Source: Channallabes apus (taxonomy: Eukaryota; Chordata; Actinopteri; Siluriformes; Clariidae). From it: a stretch of 64,000 bases of DNA. Numbering within the stretch: the stretch's first letter is position 1; each line of letters opens with the position of its first letter. This document shows, piece after piece, positions 46,701 through 58,592 of the stretch. The notes below the pieces were generated by a model that saw only the letters and a list, made by a program, of their open reading frames with translations, did no database searches and was not told where the DNA came from. The stretch spans positions 19,996,325 through 20,060,324 of the forward strand of contig CM060104.1 of the NCBI GenBank assembly GCA_030522415.1, written 5' to 3'. The translations under genes were made by a program, and so were the position numbers.

Positions 46701-49700
46701 TCACAATGTAATTTTAGGGAACTGCATAACAATAATTATTAACCATACAAAGATTTGCTTTTGAGCATAGGAATGCTATAATCACAACAACCCAAGAACA
46801 AATTTTGTACAATACTTAATTGTGCCACATGATGCAAATGAAGTAGCTTAATAAAGTAGTCTTGCAACACTGTTCATATTTTATAGAGCAATAAACTGAA
46901 CTGTCTGATCCTTTTATATCAGTTGAAGAATAGAAATATTGTAATTGTGTTCGTAAATTATGACTCTCTAGATAAAATGAATAAATTCAGCAGCATGACA
47001 TGCTCCAAAGTTTCTAAGTCTGTACCTACATACAGTTACACTAATGAGAGAATTAACTTGCAGCCTGCATTTACACAAAAATCTGTTTATAGCTGCGTGT
47101 GTGTGTCTAATAATGGAGCCTTCTAATATTAGGCACTGTATAACAACAAAGCGACACAAAAATAATCTATGCAAATGCATTTCCTCCTAAAACAGTTGTT
47201 TTCTCAGAGCTTAGACGGAAGGAAAAACCCCTTAAAAGTGTGAGCACAGCAGGCGTCTGCTGCCTCACTACTCATAACAGAGCGTTTCACACAGTCATGT
47301 GCGGGTGGAGGAAACCCCGTGGCAGAAAACTACTACGCCCCTAAATTGTATGCTACGCCCCTAAATTAAAATAGTTGCATAGATGATTCAATTTTGAACA
47401 ACTGCTGTATATTGGCAAGATGCTTCTGTAATACAGAGATATTATGAACAGCACTCTGCAGCACTCACAGCTGTTGGCCACACGGCAAAAATCTTCTTGC
47501 AGTTTGGACACGTCTAAGGGCAAGTCAAGGGGCTCTGGATAGTTTTTCTCGATGACCAGCTCAGCAGAAGAGAGGTTGGGATTGGAGGCATGGAGACGTA
47601 CAGAACCTGAGGAGATACAACTGGGGACCTGCATGAGGATGAGAGAGGAAGTGACAACACAAGTCACAGTTACTCAAGTTTGTCCGAAACAAGCATGTTG
47701 AGTAGTAATGACTGCAGTGGGCTACAGATACAGTGAGTCACTACAGGTGTATGATCATTCACAGGTGTACGGTCTACTTTAAAACTTTTGCACTATTCAG
47801 ATGTTTTACTGCAGCTAAAAGTCTCCATACTGTCCTCGAGTTCCTCTGTAAATGTAAATCAGTTTTCATCACAAGTCCCGGTTTGCCTTGAACGCCCCTC
47901 AGAAACTAAAATCAGCCCCAGTTACTCAAGTAAAAAAAAAAAAAAAAAAAAAGTGATACATTTCTAAAAGAGTTGGTGAAAAGGTTCATGTGGTGATATG
48001 ATTTGGAAGTGGAATATTTCAGGTACTGAAATTAAAAGCCCATATGACACAATTATGGCTCCAGATTGGCAGAGTATAATGTATAATCATTACCATACAA
48101 ATAGCTGAAAGTCTGCTTCCTTTCAGCTTTTGAAAACACTTTTAACAGTAGGAGTCAGTCCATTTGCAAACCTCTTGTGATTTTTAAGGCTTTTATGTCT
48201 TCTTCAGAAAGCATGACAGAAGCATATTCAGTGTTATTTCATTTATGGGTATTGCCATTGCTCAAAACGATGCAATATGTGGGAACTGTTCTCATACTCG
48301 TGATATTCTTTGACTAAATGGATTTTTAAATTAACAGTCCTCACACAAATAAATATATTCATGCTAGTGCTGAAGAAGAAATCAGCATGGAAAAATTGCA
48401 AAAAATATCCTCACTTATTTGTAACTCTTGTACAGTGAAAAAGTCAATTTTCATAATTTAAACCAAAAATGTTCACGTTTTACAAGCAACATTGTTTTAC
48501 ATTTGGAAGAAAAGCACAGACAAGCTGCTGAAGCCATACAACAGGTTAATAAGATTCACACAGAACTACAATAAAGCTTAAAAATAAAAACATTAGGACA
48601 TACACTGTCTGGTCCAAAAAAGTTACATTTCAGAAGATGTCAAATTATTGGCTTGTATCAAACGAAGAAAACAACTAAGGAGAATGACTGCATCAAATAA
48701 ATGATTAAAATCTGTAAGCAGAGTGGTGAATCTTCAATTTTGTGTAAGAAAGATGGACAGAATAAAATCATGAACGGAGATCACTTAAAAACGCTTGGAG
48801 TTGTTGCATCACAAAAAGACAGCATAATTACTGTATGTTTAATAGTGAAAGGAAGAGCATTTCCACCAGAACTATGTGGTGAGAAATCACAGGATTGGGA
48901 ATAAACAGCTCTGTCCATAAGAACTTCTTGTTAGTGACAATAAAAAAAGGATTCAATTAAAATGGAAAAAGGTCATTTGGTATGAAGAGTTCCGAGTGAC
49001 CCTATTCCAGGACGATGGGTGGATCAGGGTAAGAAGGGGTAACGCAGGAAGCAATGCACCATCATGCATAGTGCCCACTGTATAAGCCTCTGGAGGTACA
49101 GTAGTGTTACAGTATGATCTGATGTTGCTTCAGTTGGCCAGGTCTAGACTCAGCAACATTATGTGTCAGCTGATGACCTTAGATAATCACTTTCACGCAT
49201 CAATTGGCCATTACACTGCACACCTAAATCAAAGCTAAAACAAGTATGACTTTTTTTTTTTTTGGCCAGGCAGTGTACAACATGATTTATTTTTGTCGAT
49301 CATAAAGCTGCACACGTCATGTTTTTTGGACAGACATTTAAATAATTAAACATGAAAGCTACCTTGACGAACACAACTATCCTGGACAGAATCATCAATC
49401 ATCTCAAGTCTAATATGCTTGAACATTTTTTCCCCCTATTAATATCTGACTTCACTGGCAATATCACAATGTGTCATCAGAGCAGCTAATAACTGCCTAC
49501 ATCTCGGAGGAACAGCAGAAATATGACACAAACCAACAAATTAGCACCAGAATCTTTAAACAAACAAATATATCAAAATAAACAGTAACGTTTTCTTTTA
49601 ATCTGACATGGCGGGAGATAAGAAAGCATAATACCTGCAGGGTTGTTTTATTGTCTTTGCTGTAATGTTTGGAACGCCACTTCCTGGGATGTCTCTTTTC

Positions 49701-52700
49701 TTTTTTAGGGCTGTCATATGCAAATGCCTGCAAGTAGAGAAATTTAACTGAAAAAACCAAACAGACCAAATGACAATCCAAAAGCAGTTTCTGTTCAGAT
49801 GGATGTATTTCACAAAATCACAACAACAACAACTAATGTGGAAATGGACTTGTGCACATCCAGTCTTATTGGCAAACAATCTGGATGGAGTCAGGAAGTA
49901 TCTTACCATTATTACTAATGCAAGGTTATAAAAAAGAGGAAATGCATTTAGTGTCAGGCCTCTGGTCTGGGTTTTCAGGCTTCAAATTGACACTCCTTCC
50001 CTGATCTGGTCTGGCATTTTTACCACTTGATACTTTTGGTATGTAATAATAATAATTTATTGACTACTGTTTGAGTGATGTGGTCTTGCTAAGATAAAGT
50101 ATTCTCACTCACTTTCCTGCTTGTATCTCTTATAATTTAATATTTAAGATTTAAATATCTTAAATAAATAAGTGCTTTTTTAATATTTAAATTTCAAACA
50201 TAAATACATCCTTATATTCGTCTACTGGAACCTTTGTAGCAACAGAAAGCTTCAAAGTAATAATCTAATGAGTAACAAATTACAATTTTAACAGAAGTGA
50301 CCTAATCTAACATATCGCAATCTCTATATATGTACAGTTTGGATTGTGAAAAGATTAAAGGTAACAATCATGCAATGTTTCATCCATATTCTCTTCTGAA
50401 AAGAAAAATAAACATATCAAAATGTAAGATTTTATAACTTCTACTTGGGTGGATAATGTCTGTATTTCACCTTTTACCACAGGTATTTAATTAGATATTA
50501 TGGACCTTTACATGGGCAAAATATACCTATTATCTACCTATACTAGACTTTTGCTTATAATTACTTACAATGCCTAACCTCCATCTTTCATAGTGGGACT
50601 GACAAAACTATTTTGACTATTAGGACTATTTTCTCTCACACTTCCGCGTTCATTAACTGTGAACTTCCTGAAGAGACTTCCTTTCCTGATAAGTCTGATT
50701 TGCACATAAAATAATTTCTGTGAACTGAAAAGCAGACTCCATTATGTTTTAGAATGAAAAATTGAATAAGACCTGCAGTGCATTGATAGCAGGCGCAGAA
50801 TAGGTGCGGTGTAGAACCTCCATACTCCTCAGAAGGTGATTCAGCTCTAGCAACTGGGCCTCACACTCTGTAAGCTCTTTTTAAGAGAAAGAGTGAGAGG
50901 AAGGAGAAAAACAGAAAGAGAGTGGGAGATGGGTAGGTCCATATGGCATAAAATCTTGAACAAAAGAAGTATATGGCACTACTGTAAGAGTGAGTTATAG
51001 TAAGATGTGCATGTGTGTATACATAATTTGTTTCTACATACATACATACAGTACACACAGTACATACACACCTTTAGAACATCTGTCCATGTCGTCAGAG
51101 CACTGGAGCCAGGCGGCCACCTTAGCTTGACTGGTGAAGGTAAAGGGCGAATGCAGAGAAGCCTGCTTGGCAAGAGAAGCACGCTGAGTCGAAAACAAAA
51201 ACAAAAACAAAAAGCATTTTAATGTGGCTGTATCCCGAAATATACAGCTCTGTACAAATGTTTTGAGCCATCCCTCATTTCATATTAAATTGATATACAT
51301 TTTGATTGAATTATGAAGAGTCAGTGAAAGAAATAGAGGCAAATGTTTTCTTGAGACAGGCTGCAAAGTGCCTTTAAAAGTTGTTACAAGCTTAGCAGCA
51401 ACCTCATTTCCCCTCTCGTCTGTTCCCACCACTTAGCATTCAGCATCACCACAATCACCGGCCGGATCATCTTCACCTGTTTCTCACTGGTTCATGCCTT
51501 AGGTTAGATGTTTTTTATGCTTTAATAATTAATAGATAAAGGAGAGACAAAGACATTGTCCTTACACAATAAAAAGACAAGAAAGTATATCTCTTTTGTA
51601 GTAAAATACGATGAATTGAGGGGGGATCGTGACTTGCTACTGTACAAATTTAATAATTAGCGGTATCTTTAGCATCAAGTCGCACCCGCTATATGTTACA
51701 ATCAATTATACTCCAGTGCTGTTGAAAGCATGATTATGATTGCTCAGAAAGTGTTAATTTTCGACAGTAATTCTGTTGCACTTTTGACATAGTAAACTTT
51801 GCCGGATGTATGACATAATGGTTTCTTATTAACATGACAAGCTGTTCTTTTTGCTTTAATAACTTAAAGAAAAAAGTATTTGGAGAGAGAACTATTTAAT
51901 GGCTATAAGGTGACTGATAACAGAAGCTAATTTGTTTCTGGATGTTGCAAAACAGTAGCTCTACAGACTCTGACCTTTTAGCATTTAGCCTTTTAAGCAA
52001 CAAATGGGTCAGGATTGTGGAACATACAGTGTCGTACTTTTCATATGAAATTTTTGTTATGAGGGGGCGTTTATGTATGGCGCCACCAAATATGTTGTTA
52101 AGTGTGGGAGCACCAACGGAGGACTTAAAAGGGAGCATTGGGAGGTGGGGTGTTTATTTTGGCCAAGGCTGATTGGCTCGCGTGAGCACCACGCAGCGCA
52201 AGGTAAGGGCACTTATACACCGCTCTTATGAAGTCTCTTCTGTTCAGAAAGGGTTATGTGTTACTATGAAGAGAGGTGGGCTTATATCTGCACATGCCAC
52301 CTCATTTCCGATTGCTTTCCCATCTTTTTGTGTCTCTCTTTTCACTTTTATTTCTCTTTTCCCCTATACCAGAGCAATGCCCTAATACCTGGTGCTATCT
52401 AATGTTCACACATAGTGTGCTGGTTTTTGGGGGTTTAAATAACCTGACAGACAGGTGTAGCGTGTCTCCTCTGATTGGCAACATGGTAGGGTTGCCTAGC
52501 AACCACGGCCGTCTGCTGCTCTGCCTGTCTATTAATCTGCCTAGTTGCCTGCAGATTTGCCCTTTGCGCGGGTGGCCGTGTTATAATTTTGACTAAATAA
52601 AAAATTTAAAAATATGTCACATAGGCAACGAAAGAGCACAGATGGATATGACTACGTTTTTTATAGTCGGTTTTGTTTATTTGTTTTGATGACCAATAAT

Positions 52701-55700
52701 AATAATAACAACAACAATAATAATTTGAGCATTTGATCGTTCCCTTATTTAGTAGCTGGAAAAATTTGCATTTTAAAAGTAATGAAATTTCAGTTCTGCC
52801 TGAGATATCTAAAAACCTTAATGTACAGTTTAATGTCTGAGCCCTCATCCGACTCATCAACACACCACATATAAGCAGTTCATTTTTTAATCAATTATTG
52901 ACCACAGATCAGTGTTGCATGAGCTTTAAGGGTTAAACTGAAAATGGCTATAAGTTATGTGTCAATTAATGCAAAAATTTAATTGTTGGCAGTTGGCTGT
53001 AGTGTGAGAGAAATCAATCAATCTTGGATACTTAAGAAACTTGCTTGTATAATGAATCTCAGTGTTAGACCACATTACACAACCCTGTCTGATTCTTATC
53101 CTATATACAGTAACCAACATGTCCTGTCACGTGTTAAACCTTACGTATTCTTCACGAGGCACAGATGTGTCCTTCAAACTCACAGCAGGATAAACCAGTG
53201 ATGGATTTACATACACTAAAAAATGAGCTCTGAGAACTGAATAATAATTGAGATACAAACCGTGCTTGAGAATTACCTTTCTGGCAGCGTGGCTCTCATT
53301 GAAGTTGGGAGATGAGGTGGCAGCAAAGTGAGGGCTGAAGAGCGGTTTCTCAGGGGGCAGCATGGCGATCTCATTCTGCCTGTACAGCCGGTGGTGACGC
53401 AGCTTACAGACCCATTCATCAAACAGCTCCTGAGACTTGATCTGTCACAGCACGGAGACACTGAAATTAACAACTCCACACACATTTCCCAGATCTATAC
53501 CTCCTAGACAATTTATGGGTGTCTTCTATCTAAGCACATTTAGATTTTTTAAATTAGCTTTTTATGTTACAGTGTGGTCCAATATTCTGGATCCATGGAT
53601 ATTTCTTCTGACAAGGAGTGTGATATTTTGTTTTTAGCTCAGACTCAAGATGGCCTCGATACTAACAATAAAGTATCTATTATAACTCGCTCTTGTGTAT
53701 ATAAGACAGAATTCCTCACACAGAGATCATGCTGCTTTTTTTTTATTTTTATTTTACAGCATTTGCTCGTTCGCCAGATGGATCCAGACTCTATATAAGG
53801 TATGTATTTACACAAGGTCACAAATGCTGTGCTATTTCCAACTAAACCATAAAAAATCTTCAGATCACTGTCCAATGATACATGCACAAAATTACCATTA
53901 TACATGTTCTTTTTGTCTTACATTAAGAATTCTCTCCTCTTGTATTGCCAGGTTACACAGGTTTAAAATTGGCAGGACATAAAGAATAAAAATTTGTGCT
54001 TGTTGTGGGTTTATGAACACCATATACAGTAACAATACACTGTTATAGAAAAGGTGTAATGTTCTACTGAAGAATCTCTCATTCACTAATTCTCTATACG
54101 CCTCTCCTGTATAGGGTCTCAGGAGGTCTGGAGCCCATCCCAGGGGACTCGGGGCACTAGGTGGGGTACACCCTGGACAGTCCATTGCAGGGCACACTAG
54201 CATACACACACATATGGACGCACACTATGCAGACATTGGGAACACCGATTTGCCTAATCTGCATGGTTTTGGACTATAGGAGGAAACCCAGCAAACACTG
54301 GTAGAACATGTGAACTCTACACACACAGACCCGAAGGTGGGATTCGAACCCTTGACTTTAGAAAATGAGGCCACAGTGCTACCTTTCCAGTGGCTATTAC
54401 GAGTCATCAAGCTGTCAATTTGGCTTCATGTTTCAGAAGGACATGCTGAATATCAGCATATGGAATCATATCACAGCTGAGCAGAAATTTCAGGAGCATT
54501 ACTTTTCCTCATATGCTTGCTTGCTGACAATTTCTGAATATCTCAGTCTCCACATGCTGACACATTTCTGAGTTTGAATCTGTTCATTAGATTTCTTACT
54601 GATGTTTACCTTTAGATGATAGATGTTATCCTCTGCATCCAGATCAATACACTTGGACTTCTTCTTTATGGCCATGACAGACAGACCCACGTCAATGCAA
54701 CCATGAAGCTTGCCTTTCTCGATCTTTAAACGCAGCAGGATTATATGGTTAACCATCAATCTACACAACAGTCTGGTAGAAAAAAAAAAGACCCTCTGCG
54801 GTGTGAGTAAACAGTCCGTGTACACAGATTTGTGGTATTCTTTGACTTATTGTACATCCGCTGGCTCTACTGTGTATGTGGTATGGTCAATTACCACAGA
54901 CAGGAATTTGAACAGGTTTTACTTTCCTTCAGTGAAAAAAAGTATTTTATTTGAAACTCTCTTGTAATGAAGGCCCAAGGGCTCCTGCTGAATTGACTCT
55001 CAATAAACATTTCCAATACATGACTATGTAATGGAAAATTAACTGATTTAAAGCTTTATTTGCAAACAACACTGACAGAAAAATTCATAAAAGAAGAAAA
55101 TAATGTTATTCATGAACATTTATTGATCCATCCAAAAGCTGCCCTTAGGGTTTAATTCAAAAAGTTTTGAGTAAATTGTTGTTTTGTGCCACAGTCATTA
55201 CAGAGAAAAGTATCCTGGTAACCACTGACATGCTACAGTTTTAATAGACAGACTTTTTAGATTTCTTCAAATCACTAGCCTGGCACTCCAGCAGAGTGAA
55301 TGGAACGTGAATAGAACATGGTTAAGCTCTGTCAGTAACAAGACGAAGGCAGAGGAGGACGAGGAGGAGGAAGCCCACCTGCTGCACACAATAGAGAGTA
55401 GCGGAATGACAGGGAATGTGTGTGAGCAAGGGCTATTAGTGATCATGCATATGTATAGTGACACATGAATGATAGACATTCTTTATACTCACATCTGCTG
55501 AACACTTGGCATACTTCAGGATTCCCTTATCCAAGAAGAAGTATCTCTGTAAGCAGAAAGAGAGGGAGAGATTTTAGATTATATACCTGTAGCTTATTTA
55601 ATGCTCATATTTTCATTTCTGCTTCTATCCCGGTTTGTGAATACATGGCTAAGGGTGCGAACATTTTTAAACAAATATGTTGATAATCCTCATTACTTGA

Positions 55701-58536
55701 TTACCTAGCAACAGTGAGAGAAAAAAAATCTCCACATTCATTCTTGACACAGCCTACAAGGCTGAGCTAATTATAATTACTCGGAAGAGCTATTCCACAT
55801 CGGGATAGTGAGTACAACCAAAGATTTCCAATTCTGAAGCTATCACCTGCCATCCCTCCACACATATACAATCAGACAAAGTGAGCACATGGGATATTAT
55901 AATCTGCGGTGCAAGGTTTGTCTAATGCTGTTTATTATATAGGTTCTGTTTCTATAGTATGTACTTAATCAACTAATGCATCACATATCCACTGCTGGAA
56001 GCATCCGGTAAGCACACACATGAAAGTAAACACAGTGATGACGATGTGTGCACAAGGCACTCATTCATCAAGTGGCGCAATCAGTTAAAACCCACTGTGC
56101 CAAGAGCTGTTGAGGACAAGTGAGTGAAAGTGACCGCTACGTGGAACTCTAGGGAATTTTGCATGCATACACACGCGCACACACCCACACACACTGACAC
56201 TGACCTTGTGCCAGCCTTTCATAGGCCATTTTCTTCTCTTCAGCATGAAGCCCTCCTGTCTCTCAGGTGGCTGAACATTCCCTAAACCACCACGCAGACC
56301 CTCCACAATCTCCCAGCTGTCCTGTAAACAAACAAAGCACATGATTACATGCAGGAACACGCACAGAAATCAGCCTTGATTAATCTTAGGTGAATGTGGT
56401 TCATAGTAGATAAAGTTTAAAAAATTTGATTTTTTTTGTTTGTTCTAGATATTTATATCCGTTTCCCATGGACACGCAAAAAGAAAAAACATTCCCTGCT
56501 TTTTGCTATTTTTCCATTTTTATGTTGGCCAGAACTTAAACAAGCCAGTGGCTCCCCTAATGTGACCTCATATAAAGATATCCCTTCCCCTGCTTTGTTG
56601 CTCAGCTCTGTTCTCTGGTTGGACAGTAGCTCATTTACATGGACAATGAAACACTGCATTTGGGGGAAACACAATAGTCAAGTGAATTTCAAATTTAGCA
56701 TGTACAGTACATACAGACAGATGCTTTTATCCAGAGCGACTAACATTTTTATCTCATTATACATCTCAGCAGTTGAAGGTTAAGGGCCTTGCTCAAGGGC
56801 CCAACAGCGGCAACTTGGTGGTTGTGGGGTTTGAACCTGGGATCTTCTCAACCACAGTCCAATGCCTTAAGCAACAAGCTACTGTACCCCTGAGCCTTAT
56901 AAAGCATTAAAAAGCACACTTTTAGAGAGCTCTGAGAAATGTGTTAACTTGTTAAAGAAATAACACAATATAGGACCTTTGAAATCCTACAAAAAAATTC
57001 TAGGACATCCCACAATTAAATGACTACACATTTATTGTGATCCTTTATGCTGAAATATTTACTAATTAATCCACACATTTAACTGATTCTAAAATCTAAG
57101 CAGATACAGTACGTATTCATTTCATTTGAAGTCATAATAAGAGCTTGCAACAAGGTATGTATAATTATGTAAAATTACTAATAGTACCTAATTTATTGGC
57201 ACTAACTTTAATAAAAGACTTTCTGACTTTCAAAGAACAGTCTTGTGTTGCTTCACGTAGGTATTTTGGACCAAGTAAACTTTCCTAAAGATTTTTCAGT
57301 TCATGTACAGTATATTTTTGGAAAGTCTTACCTGCCCTGTTTCACACCATGCCACAGCATCTCAGAAGCACTGATGTCAGGGCTTTGTTTCCCTTTTTTA
57401 AAATCTATTGTGTATTTCATCTGGTCATGTAACTCTGCTGTTGTGGTGCTTCTGTGGGTTGGATGGCAGTTGTGTTGCATCACCCTGATCACAGACAAAT
57501 GTCATGACATTCTGTTGTAGACTTTCCCAATACAAATTTTTCCCCAGGGGTTTGGGGATTTCAGGCTGTTTAAATTATGAGATATCGAAGCAGCAGTATA
57601 GAACTGTAGGCTACTCCTGCTGCCATGCTCGGACCAGTTGTGGTTTGCCTGCTTTACCTGAAGTCACATGGTGTTTGCTCTCCCTGGGTCTCAGGTTCTC
57701 AGTTTCTTCCTACCTCCTTGAACTGGGCGAACTGTCTAAGCTAAATCCACCCTACATGTGACAGCATGTGTGAATGGTAATGTGTGATGGACTGGCCTCT
57801 TATCTAAAGTAGGAATACACAGTACATTGAATAATGTTGATGTTCCTTTTGCCACTAGTAGTTGTGTCAATATATCTGTGAGCCACCCATTTACAAGGAT
57901 TATGGGACAATGAAGGAAATTACAAATTTGTACATATAGGCCAAGCTGCTCTGTAATACATGCTTTGATCTTCATAAAAATTTTTTTCCAAAAGCACCTC
58001 AATGGAAAAAAAGTTGGCTCGGTGGTAGACTTATCGTCTACCATATGGAAGAGTTGGTGCGAGTCCCAGCCAGTGGGCTGGTTGCATCATAAAGGGCATC
58101 CGGTGCAAAAAATAAATGTGTGGATCTGATGATCCACTGTGAAGTTCCCTGATGGGAGAAGACTTAATGGCAAAAACTGTGAGCGAACACCAAATAGAAT
58201 TGCATTTGCTTCGGATCTTGGGAATCGGCTTTCAACTACTCAAGTAAGTCGATTTCTCCGTGTTCAGCAGTGTTGGCCATTATCTGACTGGATGAGATTA
58301 CTATCTTCATTTCTGTGATAAGACTGTGTGATCACAGCCGGCATAAGAGAATGGTGTCAATGAACTGATTGGTGGAACATGCTTCTGCTTAGGAGTAATG
58401 AGCTGAATGTAGCTCAAGCAACAGCTTAGAGATAGTCTCATATTTAAGACAGCCTAGTCTGCTTTTTCTAAGTTTAATCAATCGATTCGAATGGGATACA
58501 TTAAAATTTATGTTATCCAATTCTACCATGCCATAG

Positions 58537-58592
<56 letters not shown>

